Assembly: GCA_937873035.1 (NCBI GenBank)
Contig: CALMVA010000006.1
Location: 1-64,000 of the forward strand
Source: an uncultured Sphingomonadaceae bacterium
GTDB lineage: Bacteria > Pseudomonadota > Alphaproteobacteria > Sphingomonadales > Sphingomonadaceae
Length of the DNA: 64,000 bases
Direction: 5' to 3'
The notes under the pieces are model-generated. The model was given only the letters and a program-made list of their open reading frames with translations. It was not told the origin of the DNA and searched no databases. Shown here in pieces: positions 1 through 9,312 of this stretch (position 1 is its first letter; every line of letters begins with the position of its first letter). Position numbers and translations under genes: made by a program.

Positions 1-5
1 AATGC

Positions 6-25
6 GGAAGCTAGTGGAAGCTTCC
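6..25 (-). terminator. weak hairpin downstream of tRNA-Met
   Basis: A 7-bp inverted repeat (GGAAGCT / AGCTTCC, 6-nt loop) lies just downstream of the minus-strand tRNA-Met. It could end the tRNA transcript. No T-run is visible before the window edge, so this is tentative. Confidence 0.3.
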
Positions 26-36
26 GGATCAAGGAA

Positions 37-113
37 TGGTAGCGGAGGAGGGACTCGAACCCCCGACACGCGGATTATGATTCCGCTGCTCTAACCAGCT
101 GAGCTACTCCGCC
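37..113 (-). tRNA. tRNA-Met (CAT), elongator
   Basis: On the minus strand the cloverleaf reads GGCGGAG acceptor, a D-arm with AGCTCAGCTGGTTAGAGC, an anticodon stem GCGGA/TCCGC around a loop ATCATAA (anticodon CAT) and a T-arm with GGTTCGAGTCC. The acceptor pairs with CTCCGCT (G1-T72 wobble) and CCA is encoded at 37-39. CAT can also be tRNA-Ile2 after lysidine modification. The body matches my recollection of alphaproteobacterial elongator tRNA-Met, and it is not an initiator because the GGG/CCC anticodon-stem pairs are missing. Confidence 0.9.
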
Positions 114-168
114 CCAAGCAACCGAATGGCTTCGGGAAGCGGCGCTATAGGCAGGAGTTGCAGGCGGG

Positions 169-625
169 TCAACAGGGTGCGCGCATCGAATGACCATTTC
201 CAAAGCGCCATGCGCCAACCGGCTCCCACGGACCGCCAAGATAGCGCCAGATCGCCAGTCCGGCGATGTCGAGCCGATGGCCCGCGAAGTCCCCGTCCAG
301 CAGCGTGAGCAGTGCCCGCGCCTCTTGCGGCGCGACCTTGTTCTGGATGGTGATGTGCGGCCGCCACCCGGCCTTGTCCTGCGGTGTCAGCAGCATCGGG
401 AAGCGCGACGGGAGCTGGATCGCGCGTCACCTGCTTGAGGAAGGTCGATAGCTCGCCTTCAACCGAAGGCGGCAGATGGTGAAACAGCGTCAGGTGCGCA
501 CGCAGATAATTTCGATCCGACGGAAAATGCGTGCGGCGCAAATCATCGAAATAAGCAAAATCCGCATTGCCCAAAACCGCTGTAACAATGAGAGGCGGGC
601 CAGCATTTCGGCTGGCCCCAGCCAT
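169..625 (-). pseudogene. 2'-5' RNA ligase family protein, internally deleted and frameshifted
   Basis: The N-terminal part (from ATG at 625) holds the first HxT motif of the 2H phosphoesterase/ligase fold (AHLTLFHHLPP). The C-terminal part, in another frame (about 408 down to 169), holds the second (WRPHITIQNKV) and the family tail GGPWEP. The two halves meet near 396-415 only through a frame change. The roughly 30-40 residues expected between them in this family are missing, so the lesion is probably a deletion of around 100 bp that also broke the frame. Both catalytic motifs survive but cannot be made in one protein. The gene sits 5 nt downstream of kup. A sequencing error could explain a frameshift but not the missing middle. 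Confidence 0.7.
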
Positions 626-630
626 ATCAC

Positions 631-2559
631 TCAAATCTCGACCTGACTGCCCAGTTCAACCACGCGGTTGGTCGGCAGGCGGAAGAATTCCATCGCGCTT
701 TCTGCATTGCGCAGCATCCACGCAAACAGCTTTTCGCGCCAGATGGCCATGCCGGGACGAGACGATGGCAGCAGCGTCTGGCGGGCAAGGAAGAAGCTCG
801 TGTCCATCATCTTGATGGGCGGGCCACAGGTGGTGATGCCGGCGAGCGCCGTCGGCACGTCGGGCTCTTCCATGAAGCCAAACTTGAGGATGAGGCGGTG
901 GAAGCCCTGCCCCAGATCTTCCATATGGCACCGCTTGTCGGGATCGACAAAGGGCACGCCCGGAATTTTGACGGTGAGCAGGATTACGCGATCATGAAGG
1001 ATTTTGTTGTGCTTCAGATTATGGAGCAGCGCATGGGGCACACCATCGGGCGTGGACGTCATGAACACGGCCGTTCCGGGCACGCGTGAGGCAGATGTGG
1101 CGGCCGAACTGATGAACACCTTTACGGGCATGGCCGCTTCGCGCATCCGCTCCATCATCAGCTTGCGGCCACGTGACCATGTGGTCAGCAACGTGAAAGC
1201 AATGAGGCCAACGACCAGCGGGAACCAGCCGCCAGAGGGCACCTTGGTGAGGTTTGCGGTGAAATAGGCGGTATCCACGATGAAGAAGAGCGAGAGCAGC
1301 GGAATGGTGAGCAGCCGGTTCCACTTCCAGATGTTGAACAGCAGCACCGCCAGTAGGCAGGTATCGATGAACATTGCGCCGGTAACCGCAATGCCATAGG
1401 CCGAGGCCAGATTGCTCGAACTGCCGAACTGGAGCACGAGCAGGATGACCATGACCATCAGGCCCCAGTTGATGACCGGAATGTAGATCTGGCCAGCAGC
1501 ACTTTCGCTCGTGTGCTGGATGCGCAGGCGCGGCATGAAGCCAAGCTGGATGGCCTGCTGCGTGAGCGAGAAGGCTCCTGAAATAACCGCCTGGCTCGCG
1601 ATGATCGTGGCGGCGATGGCAAGGAGGACAAGACCAAGGCGAAAATCTTCGGGTGCAAGCAGAAAGAAGGGATTGCGGATCGCCTCATTCGCCTCGGCAG
1701 GGGAAAGCTGCATGATCATCGCCCCCTGCCCCAGATAGTTGAGCATCAGCCCCGGCAGGACGATCCATACCCATGAGATGCGGATCGGGCGGCGGCCAAA
1801 ATGGCCCATATCCGCATAGAGCGCCTCAGCCCCCGTCACCGCGAGCACGACCGAACCAAGCGCGAGGAAACCGCGCAGCGGATCATCCATGAAGAAGCCG
1901 ACAGCATTAAGCGGCGAAAGCGCCCAGAGGATTTCCGGCTGCTCGGCGATCTTGAGCAGGCCAAGCACGGCCAGCGTTGCGAAATAGATAATCATGATCG
2001 GGCCGAAGAGCGCGCCAACCTTGGCCGTGCCCCGCGCCTGAAGCGCAAACAGGCCAACCAGAATGGCGACCGAGATGGGCAGAACAAGGGGCTCGAACGC
2101 CGGGTTGACGACCATAAGCCCCTCGGATGCCGACAAAACCGACATGGCGGGCGTAATCATCGAATCGCCGTAGAACAGCGCCGTTGCGAAAACGCCCAGC
2201 ATAACAATGGGCATAGTCCAGCTCTTGCCCTGCGCCTCGCGGCTGATGAGCGCGAGCAGCGCAAGGCTGCCGCCCTCACCCTTATTGTCGGCACGCAGGA
2301 TGATGGTGACATATTTGAGCGTTACCACGGTCATCATCGACCAGAAGATAAGGCTCAAAACCCCATAAATATGCACATGATCGGGCGGTAGCGGGTGATG
2401 CCCGGCAAAGGTCTCACGAAAAGCGTAGATCGGGCTGGTGCCGATGTCGCCATAGACGATGCCAATGGCCGCAATCAGCAGCTTATGCAGCGAGCCGTGA
2501 ATGTGATGACCCTGCTCCTCGCCATCGAGAACAGCGTCCTGAGTGTCAGCTTGCGACAT
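631..2559 (-). CDS. kup: Kup-type low-affinity potassium transporter
   Basis: A 642-residue inner-membrane K+ uptake protein (K+/H+ symport, KUP/HAK/KT family). The N-terminal signature [14 protein letters not shown] is near residue 38. About twelve hydrophobic segments follow up to about residue 450, then a soluble C-terminal domain, which matches the family layout and the usual length of 620-680. The start is the ATG at 2559, and no strong ribosome-binding site is visible. The gene lies 99 bp downstream of the ccm run on the same strand and may have its own promoter in that gap. The broken RNA ligase gene follows at once. Confidence 0.95.
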   Translation of the reverse strand: MSQADTQDAVLDGEEQGHHIHGSLHKLLIAAIGIVYGDIGTSPIYAFRETFAGHHPLPPDHVHIYGVLSLIFWSMMTVVTLKYVTIILRADNKGEGGSLALLALISREAQGKSWTMPIVMLGVFATALFYGDSMITPAMSVLSASEGLMVVNPAFEPLVLPISVAILVGLFALQARGTAKVGALFGPIMIIYFATLAVLGLLKIAEQPEILWALSPLNAVGFFMDDPLRGFLALGSVVLAVTGAEALYADMGHFGRRPIRISWVWIVLPGLMLNYLGQGAMIMQLSPAEANEAIRNPFFLLAPEDFRLGLVLLAIAATIIASQAVISGAFSLTQQAIQLGFMPRLRIQHTSESAAGQIYIPVINWGLMVMVILLVLQFGSSSNLASAYGIAVTGAMFIDTCLLAVLLFNIWKWNRLLTIPLLSLFFIVDTAYFTANLTKVPSGGWFPLVVGLIAFTLLTTWSRGRKLMMERMREAAMPVKVFISSAATSASRVPGTAVFMTSTPDGVPHALLHNLKHNKILHDRVILLTVKIPGVPFVDPDKRCHMEDLGQGFHRLILKFGFMEEPDVPTALAGITTCGPPIKMMDTSFFLARQTLLPSSRPGMAIWREKLFAWMLRNAESAMEFFRLPTNRVVELGSQVEI

Positions 2560-2658
2560 AATCAGTTAAGACCGGCAACAGATGTGACAGGCATGAAGAA
2601 CACGCTTTTCTGACCTAAACTGCTTCGCGCGCTAGCACGGTGCCCCTAGCCCCGCAAA

Positions 2659-3306
2659 TCATTTGGCAGGCGGCGCCGCGCCCGCATCTGCTGGCGTGAG
2701 AACGCCGTTGCGCTCCAGCTCTTGTGTAAGCGCGCGCCGAATGGGGGCATCTGCGGGGATGCTTGCCAGCAACTGACTGAAAAGCGGGCGCGCTTCATCA
2801 ACCCGTCCGTTCTGCGCCAGCGCCACGGCATAGAAGTAGAGCGCGCCAGGATAGCCGGGCGTGATCTTCAGCGCCTTGCGATAGGCATATTCGGCGGGCG
2901 GTGAGAGACGCCCCTGCCCGTGCGCCACCATGGCGTTGCCAAGCCCGGTCCACAGACCGGGACTATTCTGGTTCTTCTCAAGCCCCAGCCGAATGACGCG
3001 TGCGGCCAATTCCGGGCGTCCGATGCGGAAGTAGGAATCGGCCTGCGCCAGCGTATCGGCCTCGGCACCCACCTTCCCAATAAACTCGCCGCGCGCCTGC
3101 GCGTCTTCACCGGGAGCGGGCGGCAAATCCGCCTTGGGAGCAACCGGAGATGCGGCAAGATTGGGCTGCCCCTGCACCGAATAGCCGACCAGGCCCAGCG
3201 CAAGCGCCGCGCCCACCAGCCACATCGCCCCGCGCGACAATTTGCCGATTTTCCAGAGCAGTAAAAGCAGGGCAAGCCCGGCAATAATGATCGCAAACAG
3301 CGCCAT
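2659..3306 (-). CDS. ccmI: CcmI/CycH-like TPR protein of cytochrome c maturation
   Basis: A 215-residue protein with two N-terminal membrane segments (about residues 2-17 and 28-44), a Pro/Ala linker, and TPR-like helices from about residue 80 (ADSYFRIGRPELAARVIRLG, then YRKALKITPGYPGALYFYAV). TPR proteins of this class hold apocytochrome c for the CcmF/CcmH haem ligation complex. It overlaps the ccmH stop as TGATG, so translation is coupled. It is shorter than classical CcmI (about 400 aa) and equals its TPR half, so the name is by position and fold. Confidence 0.8.
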   Translation of the reverse strand: MALFAIIIAGLALLLLLWKIGKLSRGAMWLVGAALALGLVGYSVQGQPNLAASPVAPKADLPPAPGEDAQARGEFIGKVGAEADTLAQADSYFRIGRPELAARVIRLGLEKNQNSPGLWTGLGNAMVAHGQGRLSPPAEYAYRKALKITPGYPGALYFYAVALAQNGRVDEARPLFSQLLASIPADAPIRRALTQELERNGVLTPADAGAAPPAK

Positions 3307-3710
3307 CAGCGTTTCTTTCTGCGAATACGGCCGCTCATCACGGCGACGCCTGCCAGGAGCAGCGCCAGCGGCAACAACCAGAGCGCGACCGACGAGCCAC
3401 TGAAGGGCGGCTCATAGCTTACCCAATCACCATAGCGTTCGATCAGCCATGTGCGGATCGCCTCCGGCTTTTCACCTTTCTGGATGCGCTCGCGGATGAG
3501 TGACCGCATATCGCCCGCCATTTCGGCATCTGAATCAGCAATCGACTGCCCCTGACAGACAAGGCAACGGATCGTCTCCATCAGCGCCTTGGCGTCGCGC
3601 TCCTGCGCGGGATCAGCCAGTTGCACATTGGCGAGCGGCGCTGCATCCATGCGCGAGTCAGCGAGCGCCGGAGTGGTCAGTGCCATCAGCAAGACAAGCA
3701 ATCGCTTCAT
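3306..3710 (-). CDS. ccmH: CcmH/CycL thiol-disulfide oxidoreductase subunit
   Basis: A 134-residue periplasmic protein anchored by one C-terminal membrane helix (about 105-125), with a signal peptide ending near residue 18 (ALA-DSR). The redox motif is the RCLVCQGQS stretch (Cys49 and Cys52), followed by the family's helical bundle (DMRSLIRERI, YGDWVSYEPPF). It reduces apocytochrome c cysteines before haem attachment. The start ATG overlaps the ccmG side as ATGA, and the stop overlaps ccmI. Confidence 0.93.
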   Translation of the reverse strand: MKRLLVLLMALTTPALADSRMDAAPLANVQLADPAQERDAKALMETIRCLVCQGQSIADSDAEMAGDMRSLIRERIQKGEKPEAIRTWLIERYGDWVSYEPPFSGSSVALWLLPLALLLAGVAVMSGRIRRKKR

Positions 3711-4234
3711 TGCGCAGCTTTCAGCGCGGCCAAAATGGCCGGCACGTTCTCTGGCCGGATGTCGCCAATATGTTGGTAGCGGATGACGCCCCTGCCATCG
3801 ATAACGAAGCTTTCCGGCACGCCCGATGACCCAAGGCTGATCTGGGTGCGGCTCGAAACGTCGGAGCCGATCCGCGCATAGGGATCGCCATGTTCACCAA
3901 GAAAGCGCGTCACATCCTCCGGCTTGTCACGAATGGCGATGCCGTGGATCGTCACGCCCTGCTTCTTCAATTCCACCAGCAGAGAAGCTTCCGCCGCGCA
4001 CGGCAGGCACCAGCTTGCAAAGATGTTGAGCAGCACCGGCTTGCCCTTGCGAAAATCGCGCGCGGCAAGGCCTTCATGCCCCGACGCGGCAGACGGCAGG
4101 CTGAATTCAGGAACTGGCTGGCCGATCATCTTGGAGGTGATCATCTTTTCCTCAGGACTGACAAGCCCGCGCAACATGATGCCCAGAAACAGCGCAAACA
4201 CCGCGAAAGGTGCCCAGATCAGGACCTTCCTCAT
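3707..4234 (-). CDS. ccmG: CcmG/DsbE thioredoxin-like protein
   Basis: A 175-residue membrane-tethered periplasmic thioredoxin that passes electrons to CcmH and apocytochrome c. One N-terminal membrane anchor (about 5-24), then a TlpA/DsbE fold with WCLPC at 75-79 and the cis-Pro region GSSGVPESFVID. The longer upstream frame lies inside ccmF. The ATG at 4234 overlaps the ccmF stop as ATGA and starts a proper anchor, so it is taken as the start. Confidence 0.93.
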   Translation of the reverse strand: MRKVLIWAPFAVFALFLGIMLRGLVSPEEKMITSKMIGQPVPEFSLPSAASGHEGLAARDFRKGKPVLLNIFASWCLPCAAEASLLVELKKQGVTIHGIAIRDKPEDVTRFLGEHGDPYARIGSDVSSRTQISLGSSGVPESFVIDGRGVIRYQHIGDIRPENVPAILAALKAAQ

Positions 4235-6156
4235 CGGGCCGCCTCCGGGTGGATGAGCTTGCGTTCCCGCCACACACGCCCCACCAGCGCCAGCGCGCCA
4301 CCCAGCGCGATGAGAATACCGCCGAGCCAGATAAGCGTTACCCATGGCTTCCACCACAGCCGCAACTGCCAGCGGCCGTCGCTGCCCATTTTACCGAGCA
4401 CGACATAAAGCTGCCCATCAATGCGCGTCGAAATGGCGGACTCGTTGGTTTCGGTGGGCGGCGAGGCATAGCTGCGCGCCTGTGGCTTCAGGGTGAAGGG
4501 ATTTCCTGCCCCGCGCCGAGCTTCCATGGTCGCCTCAAGTGCAGTCCAGTTGGGGCCGATGGTGGGCGCGATGCTGACCAGCTTGACGCTGAACGGGCCG
4601 ACCTGCGTCGTCTGGCCCTCGTTCACCGCCACAAGCCGCTCTTGCATGAAGGCACTGTCCGCCGCCATGCCCGCCAGCGCCACGGCAACACCAAGGTGCG
4701 AAATCACCATGCCCCAGGTAAAGAGCGGCGTGCGGCGCAGATTGCGTTTCCACAAAGGTGCGATGCTCGCAGCCCCTGCAAGCGCCGCGACTGACAATCC
4801 CAGCCATGGTAAAGTGCCGATATTGGGGGCCGCCAGCCGGACCGCCACAAGCACCAACCCACCCAGCGCAAGCGGTAGCGCCGCCCGGCGGATAACAACG
4901 CCCGCCCTGTCACCGCGCCAGCGCATCAGCGGGCCGGCCGCCATCAGCACAATGAGCATCAGCGCGACGGAGCCAGCCGCCGGATTGAAATAAGGCGGGC
5001 CAATCGACACCTGCTGCCCCAGCCCTTGAGCGACGATGGGGTAAAGCGTGCCGATAAGCACCACACCCAGAATGACGGTAAGAAACAGGTTGTTGAGCAC
5101 AAGCGCGGCTTCGCGGCTTACCATCTCGAACAGCGCACCCTCGCGCACCGTGCCGACCCGCAGGCCAAAAAGCGCAAGCGCCCCCCCGATATAGATGAAA
5201 AGCAGCGCCAGCAGAAACTCGCCACGCTCCGGGTCGACCGCAAAGGCATGGACGCTCGTCAGGATGCCGGAACGGACGAGGAATGTGCCGACCATCGACA
5301 TGGAAAAGGCAACGACTGCCAGCATGACCGTCCACGCCCTGAGCGAATCCCGCGTGGCGAGCACCGTCACCGAATGGAGCAGCGCGGTGGAGGCGAGCCA
5401 TGGCATCAGCGAGGCGTTTTCGACCGGATCCCAGAACCACCAGCCGCCCCAGCCCAGTTCATAATAGGCCCAATAGCTGCCTGCCGTGATGCCGATGGTG
5501 AGGAAAATCCATGCGGCGAGCACCCACGGCCGCATCGCACGGGCAAAGGCCGGGCCCACATCACGCGTCACCAGCGCGCCGACCGCAAAGCTGAACGCAA
5601 TCGACATCCCGACATAGCCAAAATAGAGCGTTGGCGGGTGGAAGGCGAGGCCGGGGTCTTGCAGCAGCGGGTTCAGCCCCTGTCCATCTGCCGGTGCGGG
5701 GTTCAGCCGCTCGAACGGGTTGGATGAAAAGAGCAGGAAGGCATAAAAACCAAGCGCAATAATGCCCTGCGCCATGATCGTCGCAATGAGCGTATCACGG
5801 CGCACACGGCGCTCCAGCAAGGCCACCCCCGCGCCGGACACGGCCAGAACCGTGACCCAGAGCAGCATCGAGCCTTCATGGTTTCCCCATGTGCCCGCAA
5901 ACTTGTAGAGCCACGGCTTTTCCGAATGACTGTTGGTCGCAACAAGCTTCACCGACATATCGGAGATGAGGAACAGATAGATAAGCGCGAGGAAGGCCAG
6001 CACGACGAGGGCTGCCTGCGCGACAGCTATGGGGCGCACGGCATCGCCAAGATCGGTCCGGCTCGGCACCCGCAGCGACATCGCGCCAAGCACCGATTGC
6101 AACACGGCAAGACCTGCGGCCAGCCACAACAGGCCAAGCCCGATTTCTGCGATCAT
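4231..6156 (-). CDS. ccmF: CcmF haem lyase subunit
   Basis: A 641-residue multi-spanning inner-membrane protein, the core of holocytochrome c synthetase, which attaches haem to the apocytochrome CxxCH site. The tryptophan-rich WWD motif GWGGWWFWDP is at 235-244, followed by VENASLMPWL. Conserved periplasmic and membrane histidines flank it (for example GNHEGS near 92 and FHPP near 172). Length is typical. It is coupled to ccmE by ATGA and to ccmG by ATGA. Confidence 0.96.
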   Translation of the reverse strand: MIAEIGLGLLWLAAGLAVLQSVLGAMSLRVPSRTDLGDAVRPIAVAQAALVVLAFLALIYLFLISDMSVKLVATNSHSEKPWLYKFAGTWGNHEGSMLLWVTVLAVSGAGVALLERRVRRDTLIATIMAQGIIALGFYAFLLFSSNPFERLNPAPADGQGLNPLLQDPGLAFHPPTLYFGYVGMSIAFSFAVGALVTRDVGPAFARAMRPWVLAAWIFLTIGITAGSYWAYYELGWGGWWFWDPVENASLMPWLASTALLHSVTVLATRDSLRAWTVMLAVVAFSMSMVGTFLVRSGILTSVHAFAVDPERGEFLLALLFIYIGGALALFGLRVGTVREGALFEMVSREAALVLNNLFLTVILGVVLIGTLYPIVAQGLGQQVSIGPPYFNPAAGSVALMLIVLMAAGPLMRWRGDRAGVVIRRAALPLALGGLVLVAVRLAAPNIGTLPWLGLSVAALAGAASIAPLWKRNLRRTPLFTWGMVISHLGVAVALAGMAADSAFMQERLVAVNEGQTTQVGPFSVKLVSIAPTIGPNWTALEATMEARRGAGNPFTLKPQARSYASPPTETNESAISTRIDGQLYVVLGKMGSDGRWQLRLWWKPWVTLIWLGGILIALGGALALVGRVWRERKLIHPEAAR

Positions 6157-6587
6157 TGTTTGAGCGTGCCCGTCTTGTGCATTTTGCCTTCCAGTTCGGG
6201 CGGCATATAACGCTCGTCATGCTTGGCGAGAAGGTTGGTCGCAACGAAGCTCCCGTCCGGCTGGAAGCGGCCTTCGGCGACGACGCCCGATTTTTCCTTG
6301 AACAGGTCTGGCGCTATGCCCTTGAAAGTCACGGGCACCTGCGCGCGACCATCTTCCACCACAAAGTGAATGGTCACGCCATCGGCATCATGTTTTATCG
6401 ATTTATCCGCCACCATGCCGCCGAGGCGCACGGCCTTGTCCAGCGGCAGACCATTATCCTTCACATCGCCCGGCGCATAGAAAAATGCGGCTTCCTGCTT
6501 TAGCCCTGAAACTGCGAGCAGCCCCGCGCCAATGACCGCAACAAGCCCCAAAAGGGCCAGAATGAGACGCTGGTTCTTTGCCTTCAC
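6153..6587 (-). CDS. ccmE: CcmE haem chaperone
   Basis: A 144-residue periplasmic haem chaperone with an N-terminal membrane anchor (about 8-27) and a small beta-barrel. The covalent haem-binding site is LAKHDERYMP (His123, Tyr127), as in bacterial H-type CcmE. The start codon is GTG at 6587, overlapping the ccmD stop as GTGA. Confidence 0.95.
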   Translation of the reverse strand: MKAKNQRLILALLGLVAVIGAGLLAVSGLKQEAAFFYAPGDVKDNGLPLDKAVRLGGMVADKSIKHDADGVTIHFVVEDGRAQVPVTFKGIAPDLFKEKSGVVAEGRFQPDGSFVATNLLAKHDERYMPPELEGKMHKTGTLKQ

Positions 6588-6715
6588 CGATCACGCTCCA
6601 GCGATCCGGCGGCCTTTTCGGCCTTGCGCATGGCAATATAACTCCAAAGGACAACGCCAACCGAGCCAAGCCCGGTCAGGCCGTAAGCCGCGATGACGAA
6701 AGGCCAGTGGTTCAT
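6584..6715 (-). CDS. ccmD: CcmD haem exporter protein D
   Basis: A 43-residue protein with one membrane helix (about 6-28) and a basic cytoplasmic tail (MRKAEKAA), which is typical of CcmD. CcmD helps release haem-loaded CcmE from the CcmABC complex. The start ATG overlaps the ccmC stop as ATGA and the stop overlaps the ccmE GTG. The function call rests on size, topology and position. Confidence 0.88.
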   Translation of the reverse strand: MNHWPFVIAAYGLTGLGSVGVVLWSYIAMRKAEKAAGSLERDR

Positions 6716-7428
6716 GCCGCCGCCATCCGGCGCATCCGCGCTTCCAGCTTGGCTTCGGCAAGGTTCGCGCGCATCCGCATCAGCACCACGGCCGCAAAGA
6801 GCAGCGTGAAACCAACAACGGTCGGTGCCAGCGGCCAGAGCAGTTCGGGCGCGATGGTCGAGCCTTTGATGGTGATCGACGACTTCTGGTGGAGCGAGTT
6901 CCACCACACAACCGAGCGGTTGATGATCGGCAGGTTCACAGCGCCGACAATGCCGAAAATCGCGGTCGCACGGCTCACGCTCGTGCGCTCGTCACTCGCA
7001 TTGGCGAGCGCGACATAGCCGATATAGAGGAATAAGAGGACGAGCATGGATGTCATGCGCCCATCCCACTCCCACCATGTGCCCCAGGTCGGGCGGCCCC
7101 AAATCGAGCCTGTGATGAGGCAGATGGCGGTAAACAGCGCACCGGGCACGGCAATCGCGCGGCCCGCAACACCGGCAAGCGGATGCCGCCACACAAGTTG
7201 CACGATGCTGGCAATCGCAATGCCCGACCATCCGCCCATGCCAAGCCAGGCAGCTGGCACATGGATATACATGATGCGCACGCTATCTCCCTGGAGATAG
7301 TCGGGCGGCGTCATGAAAAGCCCCGCAAACGACCCGAACAGCACAAGCACGACCCCAGCGAGCAGGAAAACCGGCGTCAGCGGGCGGGCAATTTTCAGGA
7401 ATCGGGCAGGGTTCGCATAGGCGTGCAT
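6712..7428 (-). CDS. ccmC: CcmC haem-handling membrane protein
   Basis: A 238-residue six-helix inner-membrane protein that transfers haem to CcmE. The WWD-type motif WGTWWEWD lies at 115-122. His56 (YIHVP) and a second periplasmic histidine (WWNSLHQ) match the two conserved haem ligands of the family. The ATG at 7428 gives the family N-terminus and agrees with usual length; the frame open upstream has no homologous look. It is the first ccm gene here; ccmA and ccmB are not in the window. Confidence 0.95.
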   Translation of the reverse strand: MHAYANPARFLKIARPLTPVFLLAGVVLVLFGSFAGLFMTPPDYLQGDSVRIMYIHVPAAWLGMGGWSGIAIASIVQLVWRHPLAGVAGRAIAVPGALFTAICLITGSIWGRPTWGTWWEWDGRMTSMLVLLFLYIGYVALANASDERTSVSRATAIFGIVGAVNLPIINRSVVWWNSLHQKSSITIKGSTIAPELLWPLAPTVVGFTLLFAAVVLMRMRANLAEAKLEARMRRMAAA

Positions 7429-7490
7429 TATGCGTGGCGCTTTAGGCGAGCAGCGCCAGCCGTGAAAGGGGAATTTCGGGAAGCATGAAA

Positions 7491-8267
7491 TCAAATCCGC
7501 GTCGGTCCGCTCAGCCGGGCGGTGATGTCGGCGGCCTTGGCAGCGACATCGCGGCCCATGGCCTCGATGCCTCTCGCGTCGGCCGTGCCTGAAAAGAACG
7601 ACATCGAAAGGCAATGGCTCGCGGGTGTTGCGGTTGAGATCGCGGCGGCAACTGTGAAAATGCCGCTGTTGAGCGCGCCAAGATCGGTCGCATACCCATT
7701 GCTGCGTGCACGGAACATCTGCGAGGCATATTCATCGACGCCCGGTTCATTCTGCCAGCGCACCCGCCCGATGAGTTCCGCCAGTCGCTCACGATCCGGG
7801 TCAAGCACACTCAGCACGGCGCGCCCCGCCGCCCCTGCCCCAAGCGGTTGGCGCTGGCCGACCGCCATATGGATACGCGTGGTCGCTTCGTTCTCGGCAA
7901 GCGCCACAAGCACCAGCCTGTCACGCCCGGAGCGCCGCCAAAGGCCAACGGCGGCATCATGGCGGCTCGCCAGTTCTTCCATCATCGGCCGCGCCACGGG
8001 AATCGCCAGATCACTCGCAAGCGTCATCCGCACAAGATCGAGCGTGCCAAAGCCAAGCGCATAGCGTTTGGTGGCAGGATCGAATTCCACCATTTCATCG
8101 GCGGCCAATGTCTTGAGCAGGTTGAACGCCGTCGATGGGCCGAGTCCCAGTTGCCGCGCAATCGTCGTAACGCCTAATGGCGCGCCTGCACTGCCCAGCA
8201 GGCGCAGCACGGCCATGGCTTGCGCAACGGCTGGTGACGGCGGTTTGGTTCTGGGCGCGTCTGGCAT
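7491..8267 (-). CDS. IclR-family transcriptional regulator
   Basis: A 258-residue regulator. The N-terminal winged helix-turn-helix (about 12-75: PLGVTTIARQLGLGPSTAFNLLKTL) is followed by an IclR effector-binding domain (about 85-250), with LGAGAAGRAVLSVL and a C-terminal SFFSGTADARG stretch. The ATG at 8267 is preferred because GAGGCAG lies at a workable distance upstream; the longer frame would need a TTG. It is divergent from the acyl-CoA operon starting at 8372, with twin near-palindromes between them, so it probably controls that operon and itself in response to a pathway intermediate. Confidence 0.88.
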   Translation of the reverse strand: MPDAPRTKPPSPAVAQAMAVLRLLGSAGAPLGVTTIARQLGLGPSTAFNLLKTLAADEMVEFDPATKRYALGFGTLDLVRMTLASDLAIPVARPMMEELASRHDAAVGLWRRSGRDRLVLVALAENEATTRIHMAVGQRQPLGAGAAGRAVLSVLDPDRERLAELIGRVRWQNEPGVDEYASQMFRARSNGYATDLGALNSGIFTVAAAISTATPASHCLSMSFFSGTADARGIEAMGRDVAAKAADITARLSGPTRI

Positions 8268-8285
8268 TGATCGGAACTGCCTCAA

Positions 8286-8325
8286 TATTCAGTATATTGA
8301 ATTTTAATTCTGCATATTGAATTTT
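8286..8325. promoter_or_regulatory. twin near-palindromic sites, candidate IclR operator
   Basis: Two copies of ATTC(A/T)G(T/C)ATATTGAATTTT start at 8287 and 8307, exactly 20 bp apart (two helical turns). The first is itself a near palindrome (ATTCA, 6 bp, TGAAT). They lie in the AT-rich 104-bp gap between the divergent IclR gene and the SDR gene. Phased dimer sites of this kind are typical of IclR-family operators. Confidence 0.6.
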
Positions 8326-8371
8326 GAGCGCGTTGCAATAGAGGTTTTTCGACTCGAAATGCGGGAGAGAG

Positions 8372-9301
8372 ATGATCGTGAGCAATCCGGGAATGCTTGA
8401 AGGCAAGGTCGTTGCCATCACGGGTGCAGGGCGCGGCGTGGGGCGTGAAATCGCCCTGCTGTGCGCGAAGGAAGGCGCCAGCGTCGTCGTCAATGACCTC
8501 GGCACATCGGGCGAAGGCGAAGGCACCGATCTTAGCCCCGCGCAGGAAACCGTGAACGACATCAAGGCGGCAGGCGGCAAGGCCATCGTCAATGGCGCGA
8601 GCGTGGCGGATCCGGCGGGTGCCGCCTCAATCATTGAAGATGCGGTCAAGACCTTTGGCCGTATCGACGCAGTCGTCAACAATGCCGGCATTTTGCGTGA
8701 CCGCATCTGGCACAAGATGAGCCATGAGGACTGGAATGCCGTTATCGACGTGCACCTCAACGGCTGCTTCAATGTGTCCAAGGCCGCCACGCCCTATTTC
8801 AAGGATCAGGGATCGGGCAGCTTCATCCACTTCACCTCGACATCGGGGCTGATCGGCAATTTCGGGCAGGCAAACTATTCCGCCGCCAAGCTCGGCATTG
8901 TCGGCCTCTCTCAGTCGATCGCGCTCGATATGGCGCGCGCGGGCGTCCGCTCCAACTGCATCGCACCGTTCGCATGGAGCCGCATGACGGCCTCTATCCC
9001 CGCCTCTACGCCCGAAGAACTGGAGCGGGTAGAGCGCCTCAAGACGATGAGTGCCGACAAAATCGCTCCGCTCGTCGTGTTCCTCGCCTCCGATGCGGCG
9101 CAGGATGTGAGCAACCAGATTTTCGCCGTCCGCAAGAACGAGATTTTCCTCTTCTCCAAGCCGCGCCCGATCCGCTCGATGCACCGCAGCGAAGGCTGGA
9201 CGGCGGAGTCGATCGCCAGCGAACTTCTCCCCGCCTTCCGTCCCAGCTTTGCCGATCCGGCCGAACGGTCGGGCGATGTTTTCTGCTACGATCCGATTTG
9301 A
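8372..9301 (+). CDS. SDR-family oxidoreductase, (3R)-hydroxyacyl-CoA dehydrogenase-like
   Basis: A 309-residue short-chain dehydrogenase. The NAD(P)-binding motif TGAGRGVG is at 17-24, followed by NNAG (VVNNAGILRD) and an active site with Ser (TSTSG) and YxxxK (NYSAAK). Its N-terminal two thirds recall the dehydrogenase unit of peroxisomal multifunctional enzyme 2, and it carries about 50 extra C-terminal residues (from about 255). It probably oxidises or reduces a beta-hydroxy/keto acyl-CoA. The start has GGGAGAG just upstream; GTG at 8378 is an alternative. It is the first gene of the operon. Confidence 0.85.
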   Translation: MIVSNPGMLEGKVVAITGAGRGVGREIALLCAKEGASVVVNDLGTSGEGEGTDLSPAQETVNDIKAAGGKAIVNGASVADPAGAASIIEDAVKTFGRIDAVVNNAGILRDRIWHKMSHEDWNAVIDVHLNGCFNVSKAATPYFKDQGSGSFIHFTSTSGLIGNFGQANYSAAKLGIVGLSQSIALDMARAGVRSNCIAPFAWSRMTASIPASTPEELERVERLKTMSADKIAPLVVFLASDAAQDVSNQIFAVRKNEIFLFSKPRPIRSMHRSEGWTAESIASELLPAFRPSFADPAERSGDVFCYDPI

Positions 9302-9312
9302 TGGAGGCGCAT

